The notes: a model not told the origin generated them from the sequence alone. A stretch of DNA of 57,831 nt from Xaviernesmea rhizosphaerae (GCF_001938945.1 NZ_MKIO01000029.1:255428-313258), one strand, 5' to 3'; positions 18,030 through 27,597 are shown, counted from the first letter of the stretch. Numbers and translations are program-made.

Positions 18030-19517
18030 ATGTCCTTTGCCCGTTCCGCGAGGCCTGCCTTGTCCCAGCTTTTGCCCCTGCCGCACGCCGCCTCGCCCTC
18101 GCGCCGCGCCGCCATCCTCGCCATTCTGGCGATCACACTTTACCGCATCCTGCTGCTCGCCTTCGACACGACGGATCTCTTCGTCGACGAATCGCAATAT
18201 TGGGCGTGGTCGCAGCATCTGGATTTCGGCTATTATTCCAAGCCGCCGCTGGTGGCCTGGGTCATCCGGCTGACAACCGAGCTTGGCGGCAGCAACAGCC
18301 GCTTCTGGGTGCGGCTCGGTGGCCCGCTCTGCCATATGGCGACCGCGCTCCTCTTGATGCAGGCCGCCGCCCGGCTGGCGGGGGAAAAATTCGCGCCCTG
18401 GGTCGGCTTGAGTTTCATCACCCTGCCGGCCGTGGCGCTCTCTTCCGTCTTCATCTCCACCGATACGGTGATGTTCGTGTTTCTGGCCGGCGCGCTCGTC
18501 GCCTATGCCGGGCTGATCGAGCGCTCATCGCTGCCGCGCGCGCTTGTCTTCGGCGCCTGCGTCGGCATGGCCATGCTCGGCAAATATTCCATGGTCTTCG
18601 TCGTCGGCTGCATGGGTCTCGCCGCCCTTTTGATGCCCCGCGCGCGGGTGAGCTGGCGCGACGGCATCGTCTCGGCGCTGACGGCGCTCCTCGTCTTCTC
18701 ACCCAATGTCTGGTGGAACCTCACGCATGACATCGCCACGGTTCGCCACACCTCCGAAAACGTCAACTGGCAGGGCCTGAACCTGCATATTCGCGGCGCG
18801 CTGGAATTCTTCCTGGCGCAATTCGCGGTGGTCGGCCCCGTGCTGTTCGGCGCGCTGATCTGGGCGGGTGTGCGCGCGCTGAAGCGGAGCGACACGCCGC
18901 TGGAGCGGCATCTGACGCTGCTGACCTGGCCGATCGTCCTCGCCTTCGTCGCGGAAGCGCTGATCTCGCGCGCCTATGCCAACTGGGCGGTGCAGGCCTA
19001 TGCGGCGGGCACGATCCTCGCCACCATCCTGCTGTTGACGCAGACGAAACGCGGTATCGTCCATTCCTTCCGCATCAACCTCTTCGCCACCATCGTTTTC
19101 CCCATCGTCTGCATCTTCGCCGCGCATGTGGCGCTGCCCGGCGGCGATTCGGTGCTGAAGCGCTATCTCGGCCGCGCCGCGCTGAGCCAGGAGATCGCCG
19201 CCACCGCCAGGGAGGCCGGTGCGACCGTGATCGTCGCGGAGAACCGCGACATCCTCGCCGATCTCTTCTACACGCTGAACGATCAAGGCTTCACGCTGGC
19301 CGCACGCCGGGAAGAAGGCTTCCCGCGCCATTATTACGAGCAGAATTTCGCGCTCGATCCCGCGACCCCGGGGCCGATCCTTTATGCCTCGGTGGGAGAC
19401 CTGACCTGCAAGAGCGGGCAGGCGCGCGCGCTCAAGACGATCAGGCCGGAAAGCGGCTACTGGCGCAAGCGCGAGATCACGCTCTACCTGACCGACGCCG
19501 CCTGTCTGGCGCCGTGA
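18030..19517 (+). CDS. GT39-like membrane glycosyltransferase
   Basis: Polytopic membrane protein of 495 residues in the PMT_2/ArnT-like glycosyltransferase superfamily, which transfers sugars from polyprenyl-phosphate donors on the periplasmic side. The first extracytoplasmic loop has the hallmark acidic motif DESQYWAWSQHLDFGYYSKP (about residues 52-71), in which the Asp-Glu is expected to be catalytic. About nine to ten hydrophobic spans follow, then a soluble C-terminal domain (about 375-495). ATG 18030 is chosen over a TTG at 17928, whose extension is unlike the family. It is divergent from gatB. Target (lipid A, capsule or protein) is unknown. Confidence 0.85.
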   Translation: MSFARSARPALSQLLPLPHAASPSRRAAILAILAITLYRILLLAFDTTDLFVDESQYWAWSQHLDFGYYSKPPLVAWVIRLTTELGGSNSRFWVRLGGPLCHMATALLLMQAAARLAGEKFAPWVGLSFITLPAVALSSVFISTDTVMFVFLAGALVAYAGLIERSSLPRALVFGACVGMAMLGKYSMVFVVGCMGLAALLMPRARVSWRDGIVSALTALLVFSPNVWWNLTHDIATVRHTSENVNWQGLNLHIRGALEFFLAQFAVVGPVLFGALIWAGVRALKRSDTPLERHLTLLTWPIVLAFVAEALISRAYANWAVQAYAAGTILATILLLTQTKRGIVHSFRINLFATIVFPIVCIFAAHVALPGGDSVLKRYLGRAALSQEIAATAREAGATVIVAENRDILADLFYTLNDQGFTLAARREEGFPRHYYEQNFALDPATPGPILYASVGDLTCKSGQARALKTIRPESGYWRKREITLYLTDAACLAP

Positions 19518-19818
19518 GGCAGGCGCAGACGGCGCCGCTGGACAGACCATGCGGGATCGCGGTAACTTGCAGCGTTCACTTTGGAGACTGGATGTTCTCT
19601 TACGAGCAGACCCGCTGATGGTCTCGCGCATGCGGACGGCCTGTGCGCCACCCGCCTGCCCGAGACCCGGAAACGACGCCCCGCTCTGGCAGCCGCCAGC
19701 GCGGACCCGTTTTCCTGCGCGACAGACGCGCCGGGTTGGCTCCTTTCCAAGGCATGATCGATTTTCCAAGAATGATCGAAGCCCCCGGCCGCTGTCCGCT
19801 TCTGTCGGATCAGCATCC
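19518..19818. other. Intergenic region before the YjhX-family gene
   Basis: These 301 bp separate the glycosyltransferase from the small YjhX-family gene. I see no gene, terminator or clear promoter; an open frame continues upstream of the YjhX start, but its sequence is not protein-like. Confidence 0.4.
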
Positions 19819-20076
19819 ATGGACATTTCCCGTCGGGAACAACGCATTCTCCACCGCCTCGCCCAGGGCGGGCGCATCGCGATTGAGCGGGATGAACGGC
19901 GCAAGATCGCAAAGATCGCGCTTCTAACCCGCGACGGCTGGCTCGCCCCCGGCCTCGATCTCGAAACCTTCCGCAAGCTCAAGCGCTTGCGCGCCATCGC
20001 CTCCAGATCGGGCGAACCCTATCGCATCACCCAGCGCGGGCTGGAACTGGTGCGGGCCGAGCAGGACAATCGATAA
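19819..20076 (+). CDS. YjhX family (UPF0386) putative toxin
   Basis: Small 85-residue protein matching the UPF0386/YjhX family along its whole length: MDISRREQRILHRLAQGGRI, TRDGW, LETFRKLKRLRAI, and PYRITQRGLELVRAEQDNR at the C-terminus. It has the look of a winged-helix fold. Escherichia coli YjhX has been proposed as a toxin paired with the GNAT protein YjhQ. Here no partner is adjacent: the flanks are a glycosyltransferase and a small unknown protein on the other strand. It is therefore either an orphan or a family member with another role. The longer open frame upstream is not family-like, so the start is ATG 19819. Confidence 0.85.
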   Translation: MDISRREQRILHRLAQGGRIAIERDERRKIAKIALLTRDGWLAPGLDLETFRKLKRLRAIASRSGEPYRITQRGLELVRAEQDNR

Positions 20077-20117
20077 GGCGATGACGCATCGGCCCGGACA
20101 GGTGCGGGCCGATGCGT

Positions 20118-20396
20118 TCAACCGGCATCGGCGGCAAGCGCGGCACGCATGGCGGCCCATTCCTCATCGAAGGTCCCCGACGGCTTCGGCTTGCCGGCCC
20201 GGCGATACCAGTAGCCGGCATTCCAGTCGTCGCCCTCGATGCGATGACAGAGCGCGTGGCCCCAGTCGAAGGCTGCCTCGCCCTCATGCGCCTGGCAGAC
20301 GTCGTGCACCGCGGCCCAGTGCGACCCGGTAACGAAACCAGCCGCAGCCAGCCGGTCGAAAGCGGCGATCATCAGGGCGAGATCGGGATGGGGCAT
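20118..20396 (-). CDS. Small conserved-looking protein of unknown function
   Basis: A 92-residue soluble, acidic protein that I cannot assign. It is rich in Trp and His (SHWAAVHDVCQAHEGEAAFDWGHA, then GDDWNAGYWYRRAGKPKP), has no signal peptide or membrane span, and ends in an Ala-rich helix. ATG 20396 is chosen because GGAGG sits 5 nt upstream; an ATG at 20408 would place that Shine-Dalgarno inside the gene. It converges on the YjhX-family gene with a 41-bp gap. A direct partnership is possible, but nothing shows it. Confidence 0.7.
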   Translation of the reverse strand: MPHPDLALMIAAFDRLAAAGFVTGSHWAAVHDVCQAHEGEAAFDWGHALCHRIEGDDWNAGYWYRRAGKPKPSGTFDEEWAAMRAALAADAG

Positions 20397-20468
20397 GGTG
20401 TCCTCCATGGATGAAGCGGCGACCGCTATCCGCCTCGCCGTCTCAATGACAGGAACGTTCGCCCTCGA

Positions 20469-21950
20469 TCACCACCAGCGCTTCGGCTCGAAGCGCCCGG
20501 CGGCCTGTTCGATGGCATAGGCGGTCTTGAACAGCGTCTCTTCCTCGAAGGGCTTGCCGATCAGCTGCAGGCCGAGCGGCAGGCCGGAGGCGTCGAGGCC
20601 GGCGGGAACGGCGATGCCCGGCAGGCCGGCCATGTTGACGGTGACGGTGAAGATGTCGTTCAGATACATCTTGACCGGATCGGCCGCGAGATCCTGATCG
20701 GCGATGCCGAAGGCGGCGGACGGAGTGGCGGGCGTCAGGATGGCATCGACACCGGCATGGAAGGCGGTCTCGAAATCGCGCTTGATCAGCGTGCGCACCT
20801 TCTGGGCGCGCAGGTAATAGGCATCGTAATAGCCGGCCGAGAGCACATAGGTGCCGATCATGATGCGGCGCTTGACCTCCTGGCCGAAGCCTTCGGCGCG
20901 CGTCTTCTCATACATGTCGACAATGTCCTTGCCCTCGACGCGCAGGCCGTAGCGCACGCCGTCATAGCGGGCGAGGTTGGACGAGGCTTCGGCGGGAGCG
21001 ACGATGTAATAGGCCGGCAGGGCATATTTCGTATGCGGGAGCGAGATGTCGATGATCTCGGCGCCGGCGTCCTTCAGCCAGGCAATGCCCTTCTGCCAGA
21101 GCGCCTCGATCTCGTCGGGCATGCCATCGACGCGGTATTCGCGCGGAATGCCGATCTTCATGCCCTTGAGCGAGCCGCCGAGCGCGGTCTCGTAATCCGG
21201 CACCGGCAGGTCGACCGAGGTCGTGTCCTTGGCATCGGTGCTGGCCATGGATTTCAGCAGGATGGCGGCGTCGCGCACGTCGCGGGCGATCGGGCCGGCC
21301 TGATCGAGCGAGGAGGCGAAGGCCACGATGCCCCAGCGCGAGCAGCGGCCATAGGTCGGCTTGATGCCGACCGTGCCGGTGAAGGCGGCCGGCTGGCGGA
21401 TGGAGCCGCCGGTATCGGTGGCGGTGGCGCCGGCGCACAGATGCGCGGCGACCGCCGCGGCCGAGCCGCCCGAGGAGCCGCCGGGCACGAGATCGCGGTT
21501 GGCGCCTTCCGCGCGCCAGGGGTTCTTCACCGGGCCGTAATAGGAGCTCTCGTTGGAGGAGCCCATGGCGAACTCGTCCATGTTCAGCTTGCCGAGCATG
21601 ACCGCGCCATCGGCCCAGAGATTGGCGGTGACGGTCGATTCATAGCGCGGCTTGAAGCCGTCGAGAATGTGGCTGCAGGCCTGGGTGTGGACGCCTTCGG
21701 TCGCGAAGAGATCCTTGATTCCCAGCGGAATGCCTTCCAGCGCCCCGGCCTCACCGGCGGCGATGCGGGCATCGGAGGTGGCCGCCATCTTGCGCGCCTG
21801 TTCCGGCGTTACCGTGACATAGGCATTCAGCGCGCCATTGGCGGCCTCGATCGCGCCGAGATAGGCATCGGTCAGTTCGAGCGCGGTGAAGTCCTTGGCG
21901 GCGAGACGGGCGCGGGCTTCGGCAATGGTGAGGCGGGTCAGGTCGGTCAT
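20469..21950 (-). CDS. gatA: Aspartyl/glutamyl-tRNA amidotransferase subunit A
   Basis: Amidase subunit of GatCAB that releases ammonia from glutamine for tRNA amidation; 493 residues. The Ser-cisSer-Lys triad of the amidase-signature family is visible: [11 protein letters not shown] (Lys), [15 protein letters not shown] (cis-Ser) and [13 protein letters not shown] (nucleophile Ser). The start is [16 protein letters not shown] (ATG 21950); the upstream open frame is not family-like. It lies 121 bp downstream of gatC on the same strand, so gatC-gatA is probably one transcript. gatB lies elsewhere in the window. Confidence 0.98.
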   Translation of the reverse strand: MTDLTRLTIAEARARLAAKDFTALELTDAYLGAIEAANGALNAYVTVTPEQARKMAATSDARIAAGEAGALEGIPLGIKDLFATEGVHTQACSHILDGFKPRYESTVTANLWADGAVMLGKLNMDEFAMGSSNESSYYGPVKNPWRAEGANRDLVPGGSSGGSAAAVAAHLCAGATATDTGGSIRQPAAFTGTVGIKPTYGRCSRWGIVAFASSLDQAGPIARDVRDAAILLKSMASTDAKDTTSVDLPVPDYETALGGSLKGMKIGIPREYRVDGMPDEIEALWQKGIAWLKDAGAEIIDISLPHTKYALPAYYIVAPAEASSNLARYDGVRYGLRVEGKDIVDMYEKTRAEGFGQEVKRRIMIGTYVLSAGYYDAYYLRAQKVRTLIKRDFETAFHAGVDAILTPATPSAAFGIADQDLAADPVKMYLNDIFTVTVNMAGLPGIAVPAGLDASGLPLGLQLIGKPFEEETLFKTAYAIEQAAGRFEPKRWW

Positions 21951-22071
21951 GGGCGCTTTCGCGAGGCTTTGAGCAGGGGCGGTGCGGACATTGAAGCGTC
22001 GGGCGGAACGTTTTGAACCGGTCTTCGGACAGTCCGATGCGAAATCGAAAATCGAGGGCGCGGCGGGTCGC

Positions 22072-22359
22072 TTATTCCACGACCTTCGGCACCAGGAAGA
22101 AGTTGCGGTCCGAATTCGGCGCGTTGGCGACGATATCCTCGGCCTTGTCACCGTCGTTGACGACATCCGCGCGCTTCCGCATCGCCATCGGCGTCACGGA
22201 GGTCATGGGCTCGACACCCTCGACATCGACCTCGGACAATTGCTCAACGAAGCCGAGGATCGCATTGAGCTCGCCCATCATCCGGTTCGCATCCTCTTCG
22301 TTCACCGCGATACGGGCGAGATGGGCGACGCGCTTGACGGTGGCGAGATCGACGGACAT
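22072..22359 (-). CDS. gatC: Aspartyl/glutamyl-tRNA amidotransferase subunit C
   Basis: Small 95-residue subunit that wraps around GatA and stabilises it against GatB. It opens [20 protein letters not shown], continues with [29 protein letters not shown] and ends with the conserved FFLVPKVVE tail. The start is ATG 22359, supported by the family alignment and a GGAG just upstream. It is first in a gatC-gatA unit. Confidence 0.97.
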   Translation of the reverse strand: MSVDLATVKRVAHLARIAVNEEDANRMMGELNAILGFVEQLSEVDVEGVEPMTSVTPMAMRKRADVVNDGDKAEDIVANAPNSDRNFFLVPKVVE

Positions 22360-22504
22360 GGCGGACTCCAGGGGAATGGTCTTCGGTCTCGCTATACAAA
22401 GCGCATGGCGAAGGCGCAACCGCCATGACGGTGCATCCTGCCCTCAGGCGTCCCATGCCCTAAGAGAAGAGTCGGCCCAAAGGCTCCTACCCTTCAAGGG
22501 AAGA

Positions 22505-22524
22505 GGCGGCGCATGAGCGCCGCC
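22505..22524 (-). terminator. Possible terminator after the UPF0173 gene
   Basis: An 8-bp perfect stem, GGCGGCGC (22505-22512) and GCGCCGCC (22517-22524), lies immediately after the hydrolase stop on the minus strand. It is followed by TCTTCCCTT, a weak T tract, so termination is only suggested. Confidence 0.4.
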
Positions 22525-22533
22525 GCGAGGCTG

Positions 22534-23238
22534 TCAGAAGCTCAGCCCCTTGCCGACGGTGGCGACCGCCACCTTGGTCTGCGTCCCCTCCATCCCGGCC
22601 ACGAACTTGTCGGCCGTCTGGTCGATGATCGGGAAGCTGCCATAATGGCAGGGGATCACGGTCTCGAAGCTGAAATAGCGCTGGCAGGCCAGCGCCGCCA
22701 CGGCGCCGCCCATGGTGAAGCGATCGCCGATCGGCACCAGGCCGATTTCCGGCTCGTGCAGCTCGCGGATCAGCGCCATGTCGGAGAAGATGTCGGTGTC
22801 GCCCATGTGGTAGACGGTCGGCTCGTCCTCGAAATGCAGCACGAGGCCGTTGGCATTGCCCAGCGAATGCGAAACGCCATCCTCGGTAATCTGGGCGGAG
22901 GAGTGCAGTGCATTGGTGAAGGTGGTCGAGAAGCCGTCGAAATGCACGGTGCCGCCGGTATTGCCCATTTCGAGCTTGGACACGCCCTTGGCGCCGAGCC
23001 AGGCGGCGAGATCGGCATTGGCGAGAACGGTGGCGCCGGTTTCCTTTGCCAGCGCGATCGTATCGCCCACATGGTCGCCATGGCCATGGGTGAGAAGGAT
23101 ATGGGTGAGGCCGCTCGCCGCATCCTTGCGCGTGGCTTCGTCAAAGCCGGGATTGCCGGTGAAGAAGGGATCGATCAGGATCTTCGCCTGTGCGGTTTCC
23201 AGGTGAAAGGCCGAATGGCCGAGCCAGGTGATCTTCAT
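22534..23238 (-). CDS. UPF0173 metal-dependent hydrolase
   Basis: Metallo-beta-lactamase-fold protein of 234 residues in the UPF0173/YtkL family. It starts [15 protein letters not shown] with GGAGA upstream. The metal motif [13 protein letters not shown] (HxHxDH, about residues 51-63) is intact. The other ligands are likely [11 protein letters not shown] (Asp/His) and [10 protein letters not shown] (His) towards the C-terminus. The family hydrolase activity is not assigned to a physiological substrate. It is divergent from ruvX with an 86-bp gap. Confidence 0.93.
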   Translation of the reverse strand: MKITWLGHSAFHLETAQAKILIDPFFTGNPGFDEATRKDAASGLTHILLTHGHGDHVGDTIALAKETGATVLANADLAAWLGAKGVSKLEMGNTGGTVHFDGFSTTFTNALHSSAQITEDGVSHSLGNANGLVLHFEDEPTVYHMGDTDIFSDMALIRELHEPEIGLVPIGDRFTMGGAVAALACQRYFSFETVIPCHYGSFPIIDQTADKFVAGMEGTQTKVAVATVGKGLSF

Positions 23239-23324
23239 GAAAAGGGTCTCCTTGGTCGAAAGGGCGTTGCGTCCGCTGCCAGCATATGGAACGGGGAGGC
23301 ATTGCAGGAAAGAGGCTTGAAGCG

Positions 23325-23819
23325 ATGACCGTTCTGACCATCGAGGCACTGGCCGAAGCGCTGGCCCCGCGCACAGCCATCGCCGGGCTGGATCTCGGCA
23401 CCAAGACCATCGGCCTGTCAGTTTCGGATCTCGGGCGCCGCTTCGCAACGCCGCGCACGGTGATCAAGCGGCAGAAATTCACGCTGGATGCCGAGATCCT
23501 GCTCGATTTCGCCGAGAAGGAAAAGATCGCCGCCTTCGTCATCGGCCTGCCGATGAACATGGATGGCAGCGCCGGCCCGCGCGTGCAGGCCACGCGCGCC
23601 TTCGTGCGCAGCATGGAGCAGAAGACGACACTGCCCTTCGTCTATTGGGACGAGCGGCTGTCGACGGTGGCGGCGCAGCGCACGCTGATCGAGATGGACG
23701 TCTCGCGCGCCAAGCGGGCGGAACGAATCGATTCGGCCGCCGCCTCCTTCATCCTTCAAGGCGCGCTGGACAGGCTGACAGCACTGGCGCGGGCCGTGTC
23801 CGAAGACGCGTCCGACTGA
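23325..23819 (+). CDS. ruvX: Holliday junction resolvase-like RuvX (YqgF)
   Basis: RNase H-fold nuclease of 164 residues; YqgF proteins act in 16S rRNA 5'-end maturation and can resolve Holliday junctions. The acidic residues are present: [17 protein letters not shown] (first Asp), [23 protein letters not shown] (Asp-Glu) and the closing [15 protein letters not shown] 23325 is chosen, with AGAGG about 10 nt upstream, over an in-frame ATG at 23286. The 3' end overlaps the convergent DUF6105-like gene by 64 bp. Confidence 0.93.
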   Translation: MTVLTIEALAEALAPRTAIAGLDLGTKTIGLSVSDLGRRFATPRTVIKRQKFTLDAEILLDFAEKEKIAAFVIGLPMNMDGSAGPRVQATRAFVRSMEQKTTLPFVYWDERLSTVAAQRTLIEMDVSRAKRAERIDSAAASFILQGALDRLTALARAVSEDASD

Positions 23820-24133
23820 GCGGCGACCGCCTGCCCGCCTGCGGCCTGCGCCCGGGCGAGAATGCGCCGGCGCACCCAGGCCGAGAGCACGCGACGGCGG
23901 CGCAGCGCCAGCAGGCCGAAGACCAGCAGCGTATCGACGACGAGCGCCCGGCCGACCAGCGGCGGCACCGCCTCGGACGGCAGGCCCAGCACGCCGCCAT
24001 AGATCTCCATGACGAGATCATGCATCTCCCGGCTGAAGAAATAGAGCCCGAAATTCAGGTCGTAGAAGGACAGGACGTACCAGCCCGACAGGAACAGCAT
24101 CGGGCCGCCCCAGGCGATCAGAACCCATTTCAT
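23756..24133 (-). CDS. Small membrane protein (DUF6105-like)
   Basis: A 125-residue protein with an N-terminal membrane span ([22 protein letters not shown]) and a second one around [17 protein letters not shown], followed by a basic and Ala-rich tail. The opening resembles small rhizobial proteins annotated DUF6105 near ruvX; that match is from memory. Function is unknown. Its last 21 codons overlap the end of ruvX on the other strand. Confidence 0.7.
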   Translation of the reverse strand: MKWVLIAWGGPMLFLSGWYVLSFYDLNFGLYFFSREMHDLVMEIYGGVLGLPSEAVPPLVGRALVVDTLLVFGLLALRRRRVLSAWVRRRILARAQAAGGQAVAAQSDASSDTARASAVSLSSAP

Positions 24134-24218
24134 CCTTCGTCTCCTTCATGGACAGTACGACCGACCTCATGTCGGCGCAGCCCGCGACCAGCCCTTGCGG
24201 GGCTGACAAACGCGACGA

Positions 24219-24449
24219 TCATCCTGCAACGGGCGGGCTTGCCGTCACCCGAAAGCCGGCAAAGCGGCCATCCGGCCCGTGCGCCCCGCTCAGACCGGCC
24301 GCCCGCTCCAGCATGAGCGCGGCGTACAGCGACCGCCGTGCTCGATCCGTCAGCAGCAGGCAGAGGAGGATCGACGCCGACAGCGTCAGATCGAGCGCCG
24401 ACAGGCTGATCATCAACGACAGCGGCACGACAAGCGACAGGCCTCTCAT
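24219..24449 (-). CDS. Possible small membrane protein
   Basis: A 76-residue open frame beginning MRGLSLVVPLSLMISLSALD, with GGAGG 5 nt before the ATG. Two closely spaced hydrophobic segments (about residues 4-34) suggest a membrane hairpin, followed by a hydrophilic tail. It lies 85 bp upstream of the DUF6105-like gene on the same strand, so the two could be cotranscribed. I recognise no family. The good ribosome site and hydrophobic pattern are the only support. Confidence 0.45.
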   Translation of the reverse strand: MRGLSLVVPLSLMISLSALDLTLSASILLCLLLTDRARRSLYAALMLERAAGLSGAHGPDGRFAGFRVTASPPVAG

Positions 24450-24798
24450 CCTTCCCTCCGGAAACAGGCGGGCCGGCCGCATCCCTCTCGCGAGCAACGC
24501 GCCGTCCCGATCGTCAATGAAAGGTTAATGTGACGGCAGGCCCCAGGAAGGCAACGTCAACCTTCTGTTAAGGTTAACGGGCCACGGGCCGTACCCGCTG
24601 GCTCAAGCGCGCGGCCAAGGGGGCCTCTTTCCTCCCGGCAGCGCGTCGGCTGATTCGCCTGATGCCGGATATCGGTCCCCCACATCCCTTTCCCTCCGGC
24701 CGGCGGATGCTCTATAGGCCGGTCATCAGGCGGGCAGCCTGCCGCCGGCATTGCCTCGTCTTCCCCTCTTTCAGGCGCCGGAGCGGCGCGGTGATTTC
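24450..24798. other. Intergenic region upstream of the AEC transporter
   Basis: This 349-bp stretch probably holds divergent promoters. The only distinct element is the inverted repeat AACCTT-CTGTT-AAGGTT (24559-24575), followed by AAC, which could be an operator. I see no gene. Confidence 0.4.
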
Positions 24799-25734
24799 AT
24801 GTCGGTGATTTTTGAAAGCCTGGTGCCGATCTTCCTGCTGGTGGCCTGCGGCGTCTGGCTGAAGCGCGTGCGCTTCATCGCGCCGACGCTGTGGGAGGGG
24901 CTGGAACAGCTCGGCTATTACATTCTCTTCCCCGCGCTCCTGTTCTCCACGCTGGCCACGGCGCAATTCGGCGGGCTGAAGACCGACGCCACGGCGCTGG
25001 CGACGATCGGCGGCGTGCTGGCCATGTCGGGTCTGGTGCTGGCGCTCCGGCCGCTTCTGGCAAAGCGCGGCGTCCCGGCCTCCACCTTCACCTCGCTGTT
25101 TCAGACAGCGACGCGCTGGAACGGCTTCATGGCGCTGGCGGCGGCCGAAAGGCTCTATGGCACGACGGGGCTGACGCTGACGGCGCTGGTGATGACGCTG
25201 ATCATCGTGCCGATCAATTTCGTCAATATCGGCGTGCTGATCTGGTTCAATGGCGGCCCGCGAAGCCTGAGCTTTTTCGCGCTGCGGATCCTGTCCAATC
25301 CCATGGTCGCGGCCTCGCTCGTCGGCATCGCGCTCAATCTGGCGGGGATCACGGTTTATGCGCCGGTCATGAGCGCCGTGCGCATGCTGGCGGAATCCTC
25401 GCTGCCGCTCGGCCTGATCATGGTGGGCGCGGGCCTGCGCCTGGCCGATCTCGTGCGGCCGGAACCGCTCGTCTTCCTGTCGAGCCTTTTGAAGCTGATC
25501 GTCATGCCCGTCTTCATGGTCGGCTTCGGCGCGGCTCTGGGCTTGAGCGGCGATGCGCTGCTGACGATCGCGCTGGGCGCCAGCGTGCCCACCGCGATGA
25601 ACGGCTATCTGCTGGCCAAGCAGATGGGCGGCGACGCGCCCTTTTATGCCGTGGCCGCCACCCTGCAGATGGTCGCCTCGTTCCTGACGATCCCGCTGGT
25701 GCTGAGCGCCGCCGCCTACTTCGCGGCGGGATAG
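24799..25734 (+). CDS. AEC-family (auxin efflux carrier-like) transporter
   Basis: Integral membrane transporter of 311 residues with about ten hydrophobic segments, in the AEC superfamily that includes malonate and malate permeases. The N-terminus MSVIFESLVPIFLLVACGVWLKR and the C-terminal half, with LPLGLIMVGAGLRL, IVMPVFMVGFGAALGL and ASVPTAMNGYLLAKQMGGD, are typical. No specific substrate can be read. ATG 24799 is preferred over an upstream in-frame ATG (24751) because the membrane span starts there. The 3' end overlaps the convergent aidB by 19 bp. Confidence 0.88.
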   Translation: MSVIFESLVPIFLLVACGVWLKRVRFIAPTLWEGLEQLGYYILFPALLFSTLATAQFGGLKTDATALATIGGVLAMSGLVLALRPLLAKRGVPASTFTSLFQTATRWNGFMALAAAERLYGTTGLTLTALVMTLIIVPINFVNIGVLIWFNGGPRSLSFFALRILSNPMVAASLVGIALNLAGITVYAPVMSAVRMLAESSLPLGLIMVGAGLRLADLVRPEPLVFLSSLLKLIVMPVFMVGFGAALGLSGDALLTIALGASVPTAMNGYLLAKQMGGDAPFYAVAATLQMVASFLTIPLVLSAAAYFAAG

Positions 25735-27365
25735 AGCAGATCGACGATATAGGCCGAATCGAAACGTGAATCGAGCATGCCATAGGTCGAGCGCCAGCCG
25801 GCGGCAAGGCGCGATTCGAGGAAGGCATCGGCAATACGGCCGGCGCCCAGGCGATAGAGCTCGGCGGCGGCGGCGGCCAGCGCCAGTTGTTCCATCAGCA
25901 TGCGCGCGGCGCCCTCGTCCCGCTCGCACAGCGACAGGGCGGCGCGCAGCACGTCGATCGTCTTCAGCGCCGCCGGGCCCATGTCGCGGGCGATGATCTG
26001 GAACAGATGGTCGAAATTCTCCCGTCCCCGGGCCATGACGCGCAGCACGTCGAGCGCCATGACATTGCCCGAGCCTTCCCAGATCGCGTTGACCGGCGCC
26101 TCGCGATAATGCCGGGCGATCGGCCGTTCCTCGACATAGCCATTGCCGCCCAGGCACTCCATGGCCTCAGCGATCAGGCCGGGGGCGATCTTGCAGACCC
26201 AATATTTGACCACTGGAGTCATCACCCGGGCATAGGCCGCATCGGCTGCGCTCTCGCGCGAGCGGTCGAAGGCGCGCGCCAGGCGGAAGCAGAGCGCGCT
26301 CGCCGCCGCAACGTCCAGCGCCATGTCGGCCAGCACCCGGGTCATCAGCGGCTGGTCGATCAGCGCCTTGCCGAAGACCTGGCGGCCGCGCGTGTGGTGG
26401 ATCGCCTCGGCGAGCGAGGCGCGCATCATGCCGGCGGAGGCCAGCGCGCAGTCCAGCCGCGTCAGCGTCACCATGTCGAGAATGGTGCGGATGCCGTCTG
26501 CCGGGGGCCCGAGCACGAAACCGAACGTGTCGGAAAACTCAACCTCGGCAGAGGCGTTGGAGCGGTTGCCGAGCTTGTCCTTCAGCCGCTGGTAGCGCAG
26601 CCCGTTGGCCGAGCCGTCCTCCAGCAGCCGCGGCACGAGAAAGCAGCCGATGCCCTCGCGCGTCTTGGCCAGCATGACGAAGGCGTCGCTCATCGGCGCG
26701 GAGAGGAACCATTTATGGCCGGCCATGCGGTAGATGCCCTCGCCCACCCGCTCGGCCGTGGAGGTGATGGCGCGCACATCCGTGCCACCCTGCTTCTCCG
26801 TCATGCCCATGCCGACGGTGGCAGCAGTCTTCTCCATGAAGGCGCGGTTGGTCGAATCATAGCGGCGCGACAGGATCTTCGGCGCCCACTCCTTCTGCAC
26901 GGCCTGCGAGGCGCCAATGGCGGCGAGCGCGGCATTGGTCATGGTCAACGGGCAGAGATGGCCGCATTCCAGCTGGGCAGTCAGGTAGAACTTGATGGCG
27001 CGCGCCAGGTGGTTGATGCCCTTTTCCGGCGCCAGCTGCTCCCAGGGGGAAGCATGCAGGCCGGAGGTCATCGAGCGCCGCATCAGCGCATGCCAGGCCG
27101 GATGGAACTCCACCACGTCCAGCCGCTCGCCGCGCGGCCCGTGGGTGCGCAGCTCGGGCGGATTGTGGTTGGCCATGCGCGCCAGATCCTGCGCCTCCGG
27201 CGAGGTGGCATAGCGGCCCACGGCGTCGAAATCGTCGCGCACCTCGCGCGGCATGCCGCTGGCGATGTCGGTCAGCAGCGGGTCCGACAGAAAGGCATTG
27301 ATGCCCGACCACGGCCTGGGCTGGTTCAGATCTTTCAGCGTCTGTTCTGTTCTGTTCGTCGTCAT
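25716..27365 (-). CDS. aidB: AidB-type acyl-CoA dehydrogenase
   Basis: Flavoprotein of 549 residues in the AidB branch of acyl-CoA dehydrogenases, linked in Escherichia coli to the adaptive response to alkylation damage. The N-terminal region unique to AidB is present (FLSDPLLTDIASGMPREV, LARMANHNPPELRTHGP, EFHPAWHALMRR). The dehydrogenase core follows with GMGMTEKQGGTDVRAITS, GHKWFLSAPMSDAFVMLA, LKDKLGNRSNASAEVEF, ECLGGNGYVEERPIARHYREAPVNAIWEGSGN and a C-terminal helical tail with an Arg-containing STYGMLDSRFDS. No Ada or AlkB gene is adjacent. It is divergent from pyrB across 232 bp with an 18-bp tandem duplication. Confidence 0.88.
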   Translation of the reverse strand: MTTNRTEQTLKDLNQPRPWSGINAFLSDPLLTDIASGMPREVRDDFDAVGRYATSPEAQDLARMANHNPPELRTHGPRGERLDVVEFHPAWHALMRRSMTSGLHASPWEQLAPEKGINHLARAIKFYLTAQLECGHLCPLTMTNAALAAIGASQAVQKEWAPKILSRRYDSTNRAFMEKTAATVGMGMTEKQGGTDVRAITSTAERVGEGIYRMAGHKWFLSAPMSDAFVMLAKTREGIGCFLVPRLLEDGSANGLRYQRLKDKLGNRSNASAEVEFSDTFGFVLGPPADGIRTILDMVTLTRLDCALASAGMMRASLAEAIHHTRGRQVFGKALIDQPLMTRVLADMALDVAAASALCFRLARAFDRSRESAADAAYARVMTPVVKYWVCKIAPGLIAEAMECLGGNGYVEERPIARHYREAPVNAIWEGSGNVMALDVLRVMARGRENFDHLFQIIARDMGPAALKTIDVLRAALSLCERDEGAARMLMEQLALAAAAAELYRLGAGRIADAFLESRLAAGWRSTYGMLDSRFDSAYIVDLLYPAAK

Positions 27366-27455
27366 GGCCGGCTTGTCGTTGATGTCGGGCGCGCGCGCAA
27401 GGGCTGTCGAAGACGCCCCCGCACGGAGCGAATTGCCTGCACTCTATTGCGCTAT

Positions 27456-27491
27456 GGTTAAGAAAGGGAGGGGGGTTAAGAAAGGGAGGGG
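27456..27491 (+). repeat. 18-bp tandem duplication between aidB and pyrB
   Basis: GGTTAAGAAAGGGAGGGG occurs twice in direct succession (27456-27473 and 27474-27491). The purine-rich unit lies in the divergent aidB-pyrB promoter region, 107-142 bp before the pyrB start. Confidence 0.9.
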
Positions 27492-27597
27492 GCATTCACC
27501 ACCGTCCTGCACAAGGCGCGCAAGGGGCGCCTCCCGCTCTTGCCCGCGCTGGCCGCAGTCCTTATAGAGCGGCCACGAGCCAAAGGGGCGGATCGCC

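Noticed and set aside
27340..27362. GTTC repeated three times near the aidB start, resembling LexA half-sites
   Set aside because: Spacings are 5 and 10 bp, not the 11-bp period of GTTC-N7-GTTC, and the stretch is inside the aidB coding sequence.
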